Source of the DNA: Marivita sp003149565
GTDB lineage: Bacteria > Pseudomonadota > Alphaproteobacteria > Rhodobacterales > Rhodobacteraceae
DNA length: 64,000 bases
Assembly (NCBI RefSeq): GCF_965216415.1
Contig: NZ_CBDCFU010000001.1
Direction: 5' to 3' (one strand)
Shown here in pieces: positions 24,990 through 34,630 of the stretch. The stretch's first letter is position 1. Each line of letters opens with the position of its first letter. Under the pieces are notes generated by a model. The model was not told the DNA's origin and did not search any database. It saw nothing but the letters and a program-made list of their open reading frames with translations. A program made the translations under genes and the position numbers.

Positions 24990-26477
24990 TCATCCAATTT
25001 TTTGAGGGTTGCCGTGATCCAAGCTTTGATCACGACAGACCTCGCCCATAGTCGGATCACTTTTGCGTTCTGATTTGCGACAGAACCGACCCTGTTCATC
25101 GAACGGTCCAGCAGATGCGATCTCGAGCCGTTCAAGACAATCCAGATACCCTGCACCCCACTCGAAAATATCCGTGTCACGGACGACCTGCATCAGCGCT
25201 TTATGGCGTGCTTTGCGTTCATCACAGGACATCGATAGTGCCCTTTCGATCGCATCTCCAATTTCTTCGGAATCGTGAGGATTTACAAGAAGCGCGTCGG
25301 TCATTTGCTCGGCGGCGCCAGCTGCCCGCGATAGAATCAACACGCCCGGGTCATCAGGATCTTGCGCGGCGATGTATTCCTTGGCGACAAGGTTCATACC
25401 GTCGGCCAATGGCGTCACCAGCCCGATATCGGCGAGGCGATAGAGCGGTGCGAGCGTTTCCCTTGGGACTGCGTGCTCAAGCAGGCGAATGGGTGTCCAG
25501 TCAAGTTCACCGTAGCGACCGTTAAAGTGGCCTACGAGCGCTTCCAGTTCGCGAGCAATATCTTGATAGGCTGCCACCAATTCACGCGAAGGTGGCGTGA
25601 TCTGCACAAGGGTCCCGCGAGGTGATTTCGCGCCGCGCTTCTCCAACCATTTGCCGAAGCCTCTTACACGGTGGGTGAGGCCCTTGGAATAATCAAGCCT
25701 ATCAACGCCCAGGATAAGACGGTCTTCCTTCCTTAGGTGAAGGGGATCATCCTTTAGCGGCTTCTCGGCGATTGAGAAAAAGCTCTTCGCGTCGATGCCA
25801 ATTGGGAAAGATCGAACTGCGAAAGTCTGATCCTGAAATTTCAGGCGTCCGTCGAACAGCATCTCGCCGGTCTCTTGTGCTCGAAAACATTGCAAACAGC
25901 ACGCCACGTCGGCTTCGGTCTGTAATCCAACCAAATCAAACGCTGCAAGCCACTGGTAGAACTGCTCACGCTCGGGCAGCGCATTCAGGTCCGGCAGCGT
26001 AGGAAAGGGAATGTGCAGAAACAAGCCAACACGCGCACTGACACCAAGACGCTTTAGCTCTTGGGCAACAGGAAGGAAGTGATAGTCGTGGACCCAAATC
26101 AGATCGTCGGGCGCAATGATCTCGGCGAGCATCTTGGCCACGCGGGCATTCACAGTTGCGTAACTTTCGGCGTAGCGACGGTCGAAAGCGATTAAGTCCG
26201 GCCTGTGATGACAGAGCGGCCATAGAACTGAATTGGCGTAGCCAAGATAGAATTCCTTGTGCTCTTGCTCGGTCAGGTCAAAGATCACTTTATTGTAGCC
26301 AGAACCGCCTTGGATCGGCTGCAGGCTCTCTGACGGGGTATCCACAAAATCATCGCCGGACCCGATCCACAGCCCGCCGCGCTCTGCCAGCAGTTCGTCA
26401 ATCGCAACCACGAGCCCACCAGACGGAGGACCGGCAGTCGGAATGCGATTGGATAGAACGATAAGGCGGCCGGTCAT
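24990..26477 (-). CDS. otsA: Trehalose-6-phosphate synthase
   Basis: A 495-residue GT20 glycosyltransferase joining UDP-glucose and glucose-6-phosphate. The start at 26477 (MTGRLIVLSNRIPT) overlaps the otsB stop by ATGA, and a longer frame to 26612 would run inside otsB. Family motifs are present: GGLVVAIDELL, LIWVHDYHFLPVA, FLHIPFPT, VDRLDYSKGLTHR and PLADGMNLVAKEY. After about residue 460 a ~35-residue basic tail (CRKSERKSDPTM) extends beyond the usual end and may be decayed 3' sequence. With otsB it makes trehalose, an osmoprotectant. Confidence 0.92.
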   Translation of the reverse strand: MTGRLIVLSNRIPTAGPPSGGLVVAIDELLAERGGLWIGSGDDFVDTPSESLQPIQGGSGYNKVIFDLTEQEHKEFYLGYANSVLWPLCHHRPDLIAFDRRYAESYATVNARVAKMLAEIIAPDDLIWVHDYHFLPVAQELKRLGVSARVGLFLHIPFPTLPDLNALPEREQFYQWLAAFDLVGLQTEADVACCLQCFRAQETGEMLFDGRLKFQDQTFAVRSFPIGIDAKSFFSIAEKPLKDDPLHLRKEDRLILGVDRLDYSKGLTHRVRGFGKWLEKRGAKSPRGTLVQITPPSRELVAAYQDIARELEALVGHFNGRYGELDWTPIRLLEHAVPRETLAPLYRLADIGLVTPLADGMNLVAKEYIAAQDPDDPGVLILSRAAGAAEQMTDALLVNPHDSEEIGDAIERALSMSCDERKARHKALMQVVRDTDIFEWGAGYLDCLERLEIASAGPFDEQGRFCRKSERKSDPTMGEVCRDQSLDHGNPQKIG

Positions 26478-27253
26478 CTCGATGCTCCCGAAATATTTGT
26501 CCAGCGGCGTAGCAATGCATGCACCGCTGCAACGTTGTCTATGCGAAGCCGCGCAACAGTATCGCCCTCTCCGACCTTGATGCCAAAGCCACCGTGGGCA
26601 TCGGCTGCACAAAACATGTCTTCGTCTGTACGGTCGTCACCAATCGCAATTGGCAGTCGGTCTGACCAGTCCTTCATCAGGCGCAGCACGGCACGCTCCT
26701 TGGAAATCGCTTTCGGCATGATTTCCACAGCCATCTTGGATGAACGCGCGACGAAACCCGGCATAACCGCTGCAAGCTCGGCGGCGATTGTCTGACATTC
26801 CGATTGCATTGCCGGCGCCTGCCGGTAGTGCAGCACCAAAGACGCAGGCTTTTCCTCTAACAGGATCTCATTTTGGTTTCCTGCCCATGCGCGCAGCGTC
26901 CGGCTTGTATTTTCAAAGGAAGCGCTTTGACCCTCCGAGGAAGTCTCGTGAACCCCGCCGAGGCGTCTTTCCGCTCCGTGAGATCCGACAAGAACACCAT
27001 CAAATTCCGGCAGGAACTGCTCTAGATCCTGAAGTCTGCGGCCAGAGACGATAACGAGCCGGCCACGGGTTTTAGCATTCAGATCTCTCAGAATACCCTG
27101 TGTTTCAGGTAGCACCTTTACAGCATCAGGTCGTTCCGCGATCTCTACGAGCGTCCCGTCAAAATCAAGAAAGAGCGCGATCGTAGCGGGATCGGGGAGA
27201 GCGTCGGTTAGCACTATGCCACGAGGCGAAAAATCGGTGTCACTACGTTCCAT
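26474..27253 (-). CDS. otsB: Trehalose-6-phosphate phosphatase
   Basis: About 259 residues (MERSDTDFSPRGIVL). HAD-fold phosphatase motifs are FLDFDGTLVEIAERPD (nucleophile aspartate, near residue 30), VIVSGRRLQDLE, the lysine region in KAISKERAV, and AIGDDRTDEDMFCAA for the metal aspartates. It removes phosphate from trehalose-6-phosphate made by OtsA, with which it is translationally coupled. The phosphatase gene comes first, the reverse of many enterobacterial orders only in name. The divergent neighbour is the phospholipase D-type gene. Confidence 0.92.
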   Translation of the reverse strand: MERSDTDFSPRGIVLTDALPDPATIALFLDFDGTLVEIAERPDAVKVLPETQGILRDLNAKTRGRLVIVSGRRLQDLEQFLPEFDGVLVGSHGAERRLGGVHETSSEGQSASFENTSRTLRAWAGNQNEILLEEKPASLVLHYRQAPAMQSECQTIAAELAAVMPGFVARSSKMAVEIMPKAISKERAVLRLMKDWSDRLPIAIGDDRTDEDMFCAADAHGGFGIKVGEGDTVARLRIDNVAAVHALLRRWTNISGASR

Positions 27254-27463
27254 CAAATGCGTAACTCAAGCCAGTCAATTTTGGTTCCCTCTAATAAAAT
27301 CGCCCAAGCGTCGCATTCGCGAAGGCAGGAGAAGGGGAACGATCCGCCAAGTTTGGAGTTATGGCACTAACTTTTGAAGCATGGTGAGCTCACTTGGCAG
27401 ACCGCGTTCTTAATGTCTCGTTTAACTCCGCGCTTACCACCTGCGCTTTACCAAACTAACGAA

Positions 27464-29611
27464 ATGTCGAAATCGCCTGTGGAAAAACTGGAATTAGATA
27501 GGCTCTTCAAACCAGGACGCAACTGCCGCACACTTGAACGTGCCAATCGCGCCTCGTTTCTTATAGATGCCGAGGCCTATTTTGGGATGTTTAAACGTGC
27601 TGCTTTAAAGGCAGAGCATTCGATATTGATTGTTGGTTGGGATGTCCAGCCCGACGCCGAGCTCGAGTGGCCCGACAGCCAGATGCCCGGTGTGCCGAAC
27701 ACGCTTGGTCAATTTCTCAATTATCTGCTCACGCGGCGGCCAAACCTTGAAATCCGTGTGCTAGGTTGGGAACCGCAGCCGTTTTTCGTGCCTGGCCGAC
27801 AAGTGGCCCCGATGTTACAATTTGACTAGTTTAGCAGCCACAGACTGAAGTTCAGAACCCAAAAATCATTTGTCTTAATAGGAAGCCAGCATCAGAAAAT
27901 CGTCGTGATAGATAACGCAATTGCTTTCACCGGCGGGCTCGATCTGACAATTGAGCGTCTGGACAATAGTGAACATTGCGCGGAGGCAAATAGACGGGTC
28001 ACGACCGGTGGCAAGCATTACCCACCACACCATGATGTTCAAGTTGCTGTTGACGGGCCTGCCGCTGTTGGGCTTGCTCGGGAGGCAGAGGAGCGTTGGT
28101 ACAGCGCTACTGGAGAGAACCTGAAGCCAGTGAAGCCAAGTGGTGACGTTTGGCCAGAGTCCCTGACTCCGGATATGCGACGCGTCGATATAGCCATAGC
28201 TCGCAGCTATCCAAGCTTGCCGGGCCGTGCTGCGGTTAGGGAAATTGAAACCCTCTATCTCGACGCTATCAGAACCGCCCGCCAGAGCATTTATATCGAA
28301 AACCAGTATTTTACCTCTGAACGCGTGGCGGAGGCACTTTGCAACCGGCTGAAAGAACCGGATGGACCCGAAGTCATTCTGGTGCTCCCGCGCGATCGGT
28401 TTGGCTGGCTAGAGAAGAAGATCATCGAGGCGAAGGAGTTTCGTACCCTTGCCCGTCTGAAAGAGGCCAATTTGTACGGACGTCTAGGAATTTTCGCACC
28501 CGTGAATGGTGGCGCCAAAGGCACAGCCATCAAAGTCCATGCGAAAGTGATGATCATAGACGGATGTTACGTTCAGGTTGGCTCTGCCAATCTGGCCGAC
28601 CGCTCCATGGGCATCGATAGTGAGTGCGACATCGCCACTGTGTCCCCAACAGGCTCACAGGCCGCCGCCGTTTCAGACTTCCGGAATCGGCTTTTGGCAG
28701 AGCATCTGGGCCACACGTCGCAAGACGTCGGATGGGCGATCGGCAGGCACAAATCCTTGCTGAAAGCCATCGAAGCACTCCGTGGCGGCGAACGAACATT
28801 GATACCATATCCGATGCCGGAAAAACCGCCTGCAAAGGGCCCGATCGATACTGACCGGATTCTGGACCCCGATGCACCGTTCGAGTTCGAGCGCATGAAA
28901 GAAGAAACGGATGGAGAAGTTGAGCCTGAAGACGAAAGCGCGCGTTTTCCATTCCTCTGGCTCTTCGCTGCCGGGGTCGTCGTTTTAGGTCTCGCTGCAA
29001 TGTGGCGCTGGGGGCCGCTATCCACTCTGGCAGATCCCAGCTTTTTAATAAACCGCATACAGACAATTCGTAGCGACATCATCGCTATCGGCTTTGCTCT
29101 CAGCGCCTTTGTTTTGGGCGGACTGATCATGTTTCCACTGAATGTCATGATCGTTGCGACGTCTCTTCTCTTTGGACCATTTATTGGGATTGCTGTGGCT
29201 TGGACCGGAGCGATCGCATCTGCTCTGGCGGGATACGCGGTAGGCGCGTCATTGGGCCAGCGCTCGTTTCAACGCCTTGCAGGGGCACGGGCCGAGCGCA
29301 TCAGCCGGCGTATTGCGCAGCACGGTGTGCTGTCTGTGGTCCTGTTACGCCTTGTGCCGATCGGTCCTTTCTCTTTGGTCAACATGATCGCGGGGAGTTC
29401 TCACATCAGTTTGCGCGACTTTCTACTGGGCTCCGCGATAGGGCTTGCGCCCGGGGTGCTTGCGATAACACTTTTCGCGGATCAGGTTGGTGAGGTGTTT
29501 CAAGACCCGAGCGCCGGGTCTTTTGCGTGGCTTGCCGTCATCCTTGCAGGGATTGCACTTGGCGGCGGGCTCCTTTGGCATTTGGTCAACCGTATGAAAC
29601 CACTTCGCTGA
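27464..29611 (+). pseudogene. Phospholipase D / VTT-domain protein with in-frame stop
   Basis: One reading frame encodes an N-terminal part (MSKSPVEKLELDRLFKPGR to APMLQFD), then a TAG at 27827-27829. It continues in the same frame with FSSHRLKFRTQKSFVLIG and HQKIVVIDNAIAFTGG, the first HKD motif of phospholipase D. The second HKD motif is VHAKVMIIDGCYVQVGSA near 28540-28600. After about 200 further residues come four to six hydrophobic spans of a VTT/DedA-like domain (FPLNVMIVATSLLFGPFIG, LRLVPIGPFSLVNMIAG). Except for the single amber codon the protein would be intact at about 715 residues. Either a recent nonsense mutation, a sequencing error or readthrough could explain it. A restart at 27905 would still keep both HKD motifs only partly. 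Confidence 0.75.
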
Positions 29612-29612
29612 C

Positions 29613-30329
29613 ATGGGTGAGTTTATCCGTGCTGCTACGTACAATATCCATCGCATGACGGGGCGCGATGGGCGGCGTGATCCTGACCGCATCGCCGATG
29701 TTATTCGTGCCCTGGATGCCGATCTTGTAGGATTACAAGAGGTCGACTGGCGCGACGAACCCCAAAGCGGCAAAGCGCAATATGAACCAGCAGACCGCCT
29801 AAAGGGTTATCAAGCCGTCGCAGGTCCGAACCTGCAGGACTATCGCGGTCATTATGGGAACCTTCTGCTTGTACGGGGCAAAATCTGTAACGTAAGACGG
29901 GTCAAGCTTGGCGAAGCGGGACGCGAACCTCGCGGCGCGGTTATTGCTGAAGTGATTGTGCGAGGTCGGATGCTTCGCTGCGTCACAACGCATTTCGGGC
30001 TACGTCTTGGCGAGCGTCGCCGACAGTCAGCGAAGCTCGCCCAGGCTATTGCAAACGGCAATGAAGACAAGCCCCTTGTTCTTCTTGGCGATTTCAATGA
30101 GTGGCTGCCACGGTCTCCGGGTCTTCGGGCGCTTCTGTGTCAAGGCACTTCGCAGGTCGGGCAAGCGAAAAGTTTCCCATCGTGTTTTCCGATCTTCGGG
30201 CTAGACCGCATTCTTACCCGAAAGCTGGGTCCGGTTATGGAAGTCCGCGCCTTTGATACACCGCTCGCACGTGTCGCCTCTGATCACCTTCCGGTCGTTG
30301 CCACGTTCAGGCTTGCAGACTTAGCTTGA
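29613..30329 (+). CDS. Endonuclease/exonuclease/phosphatase-family hydrolase
   Basis: A 238-residue cytoplasmic-looking protein of the EEP superfamily. The motif order is classical: AATYNIHRMTGRDGRRDP (Asn, residues 7-24), VGLQEVDW (catalytic Glu near 40), CVTTHFGL, VLLGDFNEWL (Asp-x-Asn) and VASDHLPVVATF (Asp-His) near the end. It begins one base after the stop of the phospholipase D-type gene, and the pair is a recurrent neighbourhood in which both may act on phospholipids or related phosphodiesters. Its exact substrate cannot be read from sequence. Confidence 0.85.
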   Translation: MGEFIRAATYNIHRMTGRDGRRDPDRIADVIRALDADLVGLQEVDWRDEPQSGKAQYEPADRLKGYQAVAGPNLQDYRGHYGNLLLVRGKICNVRRVKLGEAGREPRGAVIAEVIVRGRMLRCVTTHFGLRLGERRRQSAKLAQAIANGNEDKPLVLLGDFNEWLPRSPGLRALLCQGTSQVGQAKSFPSCFPIFGLDRILTRKLGPVMEVRAFDTPLARVASDHLPVVATFRLADLA

Positions 30330-30513
30330 CAGATACTGCAGGGGGCACCTTGCGGCAAAGCTACTTATGAAGCGAATAATAGTGCGGTCGAGCGTGCCGT
30401 CCGTGGTGCCGTGAAGGGGGAATGCGGCTTTAAAGCGTTTCGGCTTGAACCTGAATCTCTGGGGATTCCCGTGAGGGTTCAAATGTGGCTAAGCCTTGAT
30501 TGGAGGATTCATC

Positions 30514-30720
30514 TTGTCAGCACCTTTGCCGGATGCGCTATAGGCGCGGTTTCAGAAGTACATTGAACAACAGTTAAGCGGTCGGTCGGCGACGTTGCGT
30601 TTAAAGCTTTCCGCCGCGTGGTAGGGGAAGGCTGGTCGCGCAGGATCCAAACATCACGCTCTTCGAGTTGCGTCATGCGCTCGTCGAGGCAGAGGGGGCA
30701 CAGGTACACGACCGCTTGAA
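30514..30720 (+). pseudogene. IS630-family OrfA remnant
   Basis: Starting at a TTG the frame reads LSAPLPDAL, a stop, then ARFQKYIEQQLSGRSATLRL, the opening of two-frame IS630-type transposases. A later piece reads QDPNITLFELRHALVEAEGA before breaking off against the IS3 remnant. An internal stop and frameshift make it dead. Confidence 0.65.
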
Positions 30721-30726
30721 TCTGCC

Positions 30727-31317
30727 CTGGCTTCCGCGATCCGTATGATGGATGCAACCCTTGGGCGGTTGCCGCAACGCGACCGCCATTTTCAAGGCGC
30801 GAACGGCCAGATCACGTTTCTTCCGGTTCGAGACGGCCCAGCCGATTACCCGCCGGGAATGCAGATCGAGGATAACCGCGAGGTAGAGCCATCCCTCTCG
30901 GGTCCACACATAGCTGATGTCACCCGCCCATTTCCGGTTCGGCTGATCTGCGTGGAAGTCTCGGTTCAACAGGTTTGGCGCGATGTTGAAGGCGTGGTTG
31001 CTGTCGGTCGTTACTTTGTATTTCTTCGATCTTTCAACTCGTATGCCATTCTCGCGCATCAGCCGATCGACCCGGCGGTGGCCGACGTTCAGGCCCAACT
31101 CCTTCAACTCTTCGGTCATGCGTGGACGGCCATAACTGCCCAGGCTGAGCCGCGACTGTTCTTTAATGTGGGCCAGCACAATCATGTCGGTCCGCTGCCT
31201 CTGGCTCGCCGGACGGCTGCGATAGGCACGCAGACCGCGCGAACTGACATCCAGCACGTCACACATACGCTTGGTGCAAAAGGCGTGGCGGTGTTCTTCG
31301 ATGAACCTAAACCTCAT
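30727..31317 (-). pseudogene. IS3-family OrfB, C-terminally truncated
   Basis: The minus-strand frame from 31317 (MRFRFIEEHRHAFCTKRMCD) continues through YGRPRMTEELKELGL and KWAGDISYVWTREGW (first catalytic Asp) to KGCIHHTDRGSQ (second Asp). The catalytic glutamate region and the last ~90 residues are missing, replaced by unrelated sequence joined to the IS630 OrfA scrap. OrfA is not visible upstream. It is therefore inactive. Confidence 0.8.
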
Positions 31318-31403
31318 GGCTTTTGCCCCGCGAAGAACTGCGTTGCCTTTCTTAGGACTTCCCTCTTGTCTTAGGAATTTTGGCGGCATGTGGCACATCA
31401 GAG

Positions 31404-31438
31404 CTATCCCCCGGCACGGCATTTATGCCGGGGGATAG
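31404..31438. repeat. Perfect 13-bp inverted repeat, CTATCCCCCGGCA
   Basis: CTATCCCCCGGCA and its exact complement flank a nine-base loop, giving a strong GC-rich hairpin. It lies between the IS3 OrfB scrap and the IS110 N-terminal scrap, so it may be a structured part of one of those elements (IS110-type elements carry structured non-coding RNA) or a REP-like target. Confidence 0.6.
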
Positions 31439-31567
31439 CGGGGGTCGGATCGGTTCCCTCTGGGTTTTGAAGAACCGTGGAGGAGTAGGATCGCCCCCGC
31501 TCTTTTTGCTGACCTGAACGGATACCGAGGCTTCGGGCCTAATGACAAGAAGAGGTGGGAAAGAGCT

Positions 31568-31621
31568 ATGACTAGGAACGTTGGAATAGATATCTCGAAA
31601 GAGACGCTCGATGCATATCGG
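31568..31621 (+). pseudogene. IS110-family transposase N-terminal scrap
   Basis: ATG at 31568 gives MTRNVGIDISKETLDAYR, the RuvC-like first catalytic-aspartate region of IS110 transposases. Then the similarity stops and a LysR C-terminus follows in another frame. Only 18 codons remain. Confidence 0.65.
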
Positions 31622-31790
31622 CGTAACGATCTTCAACGAGCACGTTGCTCGCCAAGATATCAAGGCAGGTCGCGTGGTTGAGGTGCCGCTCCCGCGCAAG
31701 CAATTCGCGGAGTACTACGCCGTAACGCCCAAGGGCCCGAAACACCCGCTGACGGAGGCTTTCGTGATGTGGATCACGGGGCTGCTTTGA
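31614..31790 (+). pseudogene. LysR regulator C-terminal fragment
   Basis: A 58-codon frame reads HIGVTIFNEHVARQDIKAGR, VVEVPLPRKQFAEYYAVTPK and then HPLTEAFVMWITGLL before a TGA at 31788-31790. This is the usual last ~60 residues of a LysR effector domain. The rest of the gene is absent; it is joined directly to the IS110 scrap. Confidence 0.6.
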
Positions 31791-32149
31791 CACGTCGATT
31801 TAGTCGAACCTGACCGTCCGAATATCGCAGACGCCTCTGAAATGCTGCGTGCAAATTTTCAGTACCTGAGTGCGTCAAGTATACTGACCGTTGAAAAGCC
31901 TGCCTGCCTGATTCAGGTATTTACCGAAGTGTGATGTCCGGCTTGAGCACTAAGCCGACCTCGGATGCAACACATCACTATGTGATATGATGTCTTCTCA
32001 ACGGCGTGATGACGATGAGGAAGGGCGTGGTGAATCAATTGTCCACCTTGCAAATACCAAACTTACTCGCCATCCATGCCCAGCGTTCAGCCGGAAACAA
32101 GGCCCGGATCGGTTGCCAGAATAGGCCGCTTGAATCGAAACGCGCCTAG
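31791..32149. other. Segment within the IS graveyard, no gene
   Basis: No supported gene. A palindrome-like ATCAC-TAT-GTGAT lies near 31977-31990 followed by AT-rich sequence, which could be an orphaned regulator-binding site. I see no transcription unit it would serve. Confidence 0.3.
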
Positions 32150-32341
32150 CCTATCAGAGTGCGGCTTGAGCTGGCCGAGAACCATCGCGATCTGGCCTTC
32201 TTCAATCGTGCCATCGACAGCAAGCCGCGCGGCTGCGGTCTGGTGACGATGAAGGCGGTCGATGTCATGGCGTCAGGCCAGATCAAGGAACGCGCGTTGG
32301 TGCTGCCAAGCAAGACGCAGAACCCCCTCCTCTTCGAAATG
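32150..32341 (+). pseudogene. Site-specific integrase (tyrosine recombinase) fragment
   Basis: The frame reads RVRLELAENHRDLAFFNRAI, DSKPRGCGLVTMKAVDVMA and KERALVLPSKTQNPLLFEM, matching the middle of short phage-type integrases (normally followed by TRxSLExW and the catalytic R-H-R-Y set). The part with the catalytic tyrosine is missing. It marks an old integration or deletion event. Confidence 0.65.
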
Positions 32342-32412
32342 GGGGGCCTGCTGGTAGGCTGCAGCTAAAGCGACCCTCTACAATTGGCGTTTTAATGGCG
32401 GCTTTGTCTGGT

Positions 32413-33177
32413 TCAACCGAAGACCAAGCCGCCATCAACCACAAGGTTCTGGCCTGTCACCGCCCTTGCCCAAGGGCTCGCGAAGAACAAGACAGCGTCA
32501 GCAGCTTCATCGGGCGTCGTGACGGACCGAAGAGGTGTTACTCCTGCGATATAGTCGAAGACTTCCGGAGGGGTGGCGGCGCTGGCATCCGTGGTCCGGA
32601 GCAATCCGCCAGAGACCATATTTACGGTGATCCCCTTTGGCCCTAACTCGGCTGCGGTGGTCCGCGTCAGAGCAAGCAAGGCTGCCTTGGCAGAGGTGTA
32701 GTCGTGATAGGGCACCACGGGGTTCTGCACGAGGTTCGTGCCGATCGTGACAAGACGTCCAAATCCCGCGTCTGCCATCGCTGGCGTTGTCGCTTGGATA
32801 ACGTTCAGCGCCCCTATAACGGCAGTTCCATGCTGGGAAAGCATCTCGTTGGCGGTCAAGTCGTTGACTGTTGAGCGAGCGTCGCCGTTGAAACTGTAAT
32901 CTGCAAGCGCGTTGTGAACGACAGTAGTAATTGGGCCAAGGACAGTTTCGGCTTGTTTCACCATCTGCGCTACGGCGGCTGCATCCTGAACATCGGCTTG
33001 CAGCGCAACGGCGTCCGCGTCCAAGCTTGTGGCAAGCTCCTCGGCGGCTGCTTTGCTGTTGCGGTAGTTGATCACGACCTTCGCCCCTTCGCGAGCAAAG
33101 GCCTTGGCGATAGCCGCCCCCAATCCACGGCCAGCGCCGGTGACCAAAACGGTCTGTTCGCTCAAAGGCTTGCTCAT
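32413..33177 (-). CDS. SDR-family oxidoreductase in the thiamine operon
   Basis: A 254-residue FabG-like short-chain dehydrogenase. The start at 33177 (MSKPLSEQTVLVTGAGRGLG) follows GGAAGGA and overlaps the thiD stop. The cofactor motif is TGAGRGLGAAIA and the catalytic region is YHDYTSAKAALLALTR. The usual NNAG is replaced by VVHNALADYSF, which is a notable variation for the family. It ends VDGGLVFG. Translational coupling to thiD and position at the end of a TPP-riboswitch operon suggest a role linked to pyrimidine or thiazole salvage, but no such enzyme is established that I can name. Otherwise it may simply be a passenger. Confidence 0.8.
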   Translation of the reverse strand: MSKPLSEQTVLVTGAGRGLGAAIAKAFAREGAKVVINYRNSKAAAEELATSLDADAVALQADVQDAAAVAQMVKQAETVLGPITTVVHNALADYSFNGDARSTVNDLTANEMLSQHGTAVIGALNVIQATTPAMADAGFGRLVTIGTNLVQNPVVPYHDYTSAKAALLALTRTTAAELGPKGITVNMVSGGLLRTTDASAATPPEVFDYIAGVTPLRSVTTPDEAADAVLFFASPWARAVTGQNLVVDGGLVFG

Positions 33178-33986
33178 GATATTTCCTTCCACAGGTTATA
33201 GAAATGATGGACCGGTCCATGGCCTTGTCCGACTGACTGCTGATCGGCTGATGCAATTGCGCCGGAGACGTAACTCTTGGCTTCTGCCACTGCCGCTCTT
33301 GGAAGAAGGCCTTTGGCAATCTGAGCCGCGATCGTCGAAGACAGCGTGCAACCTGTGCCGTGAGTGTTCTTCGTCGTGATCCGCTGGCCTTCAAACCAGT
33401 GGAGCGCGTTGCCGTCCCAAAGGACATCAGGGCTTTCGCCGCCCGCAAGGTGCCCGCCTTTGACCAGGGCGCTGCTGGGTCCCAGAGCCGCCAAGGCGCG
33501 AGCTTGATTGGCCATTTCGTCTTGATCACGCGCCTCGGGCCTTTGCAGCAAACGCGCCGCCTCCGGTAGGTTCGGGGTCAGAAATGTCGCCAGCGGAACA
33601 AGCGCCGAGAGCAGCGCTTCCATAGCATCTTCCTGCAAGAGCGGTGCGCCGCCTTTGGCGATCATCACAGGATCTAACACAACGGGGACATCTGGAAATC
33701 CAGATATTGCATCTGCCACCGCGATAGCGATCTCTGCAGTGGCGATCATCCCGATCTTGATTGCATCGACGCGAATATCTGCAAAGACCGCTTCAATCTG
33801 CGCCTTTACAAAGTCAGTTGACACAAGCTCGACACCGGTGACCCCTTGGGTGTTTTGCGCGGTCAGTGCCGTCACGGCCGCCATCCCGTAGACCCCGTTG
33901 GCGGCAAAGGCCTTGAGGTCGGCTTGGATGCCCGCGCCCCCTGATGGATCCGAACCGGCAATGGTTAGTACATTTTTGATCATCAT
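33174..33986 (-). CDS. thiD: Hydroxymethylpyrimidine/phosphomethylpyrimidine kinase
   Basis: About 270 residues from the ATG at 33986 (MMIKNVLTIAGSDPSGGAGI). Ribokinase-fold motifs: AGSDPSGGAGIQADLK for HMP binding, VVLDPVMIAKGGAPLL, and NTHGTGCTLSSTIAA with the catalytic cysteine/anion hole. It phosphorylates HMP and HMP-P for thiamine synthesis or salvage. Its start overlaps the thiE stop and its stop overlaps the SDR start. Confidence 0.93.
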   Translation of the reverse strand: MMIKNVLTIAGSDPSGGAGIQADLKAFAANGVYGMAAVTALTAQNTQGVTGVELVSTDFVKAQIEAVFADIRVDAIKIGMIATAEIAIAVADAISGFPDVPVVLDPVMIAKGGAPLLQEDAMEALLSALVPLATFLTPNLPEAARLLQRPEARDQDEMANQARALAALGPSSALVKGGHLAGGESPDVLWDGNALHWFEGQRITTKNTHGTGCTLSSTIAAQIAKGLLPRAAVAEAKSYVSGAIASADQQSVGQGHGPVHHFYNLWKEIS

Positions 33987-34630
33987 GGGGTCTCCATTGT
34001 ATTTCGCAAAGCCCGACACAGATCGCGGGCTGCACCCTCGGGGTCGAGTTGCCCGCAGATCGCCGAAACCACAGCCATGCCATCGCATCCCGCCCGGAGA
34101 ACAGGTTCGGCATGTGCCCGCTTCAACCCGCCTATTGCGACGGTGGGCACCCGTGCCAATCGCGCCATTTCTGCGAGGCCGGACAATCCAATCGTGGGCT
34201 TGTGGTCCGGTTTGGTTGATGTTGGAAAGACAGTTCCAAGGCCGAGGTAATCCACAGTCTGCGGGTCTGCTTTTGCAACCTGATCTGGTGTCTCACAGGA
34301 GAGGCCGATGATCTTGTCCCGCCCCAAACGGTGGCGCGCGCGGGCTGGAGCCACGTCACTCTGGCCAATATGCACGCCGTCCACATCGCTAGCGAGTGCC
34401 GCCTCGATATCATCGTTGATGACCAAGGGAACACCACTCGCGCGCAAGACACCCTTGAGTGCACGCGCTGCAGAAATGCGGTCCCGGGTTGAGGCGTCCT
34501 TGTCGCGCAACTGCACAAAACTTACCCCGCCGCGAACTGCAGCAACCACAGTCTCTAGTAAGGTCGGACCGGGGCAGAGGCTTGGGTCAGTCACGAGATA
34601 AAGCTGCAACTGGCTGGCTCTCAATTCCAT
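33983..34630 (-). CDS. thiE: Thiamine-phosphate synthase
   Basis: A 215-residue TIM-barrel enzyme that joins HMP-PP and hydroxyethylthiazole phosphate. The ATG at 34630 (MELRASQLQLYLVTDPSLCP) overlaps the thiM stop; longer upstream frames lie inside thiM. Motifs: VQLRDKDASTRD, LVINDDIEAALASDVDGVHI, GQSDV, YLGLGTVFPTSTK and VAIGGLKRAHAEPVL. Length is normal. With ThiM and ThiD it forms a complete salvage route from thiazole and HMP to thiamine phosphate. Confidence 0.93.
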   Translation of the reverse strand: MELRASQLQLYLVTDPSLCPGPTLLETVVAAVRGGVSFVQLRDKDASTRDRISAARALKGVLRASGVPLVINDDIEAALASDVDGVHIGQSDVAPARARHRLGRDKIIGLSCETPDQVAKADPQTVDYLGLGTVFPTSTKPDHKPTIGLSGLAEMARLARVPTVAIGGLKRAHAEPVLRAGCDGMAVVSAICGQLDPEGAARDLCRALRNTMETP

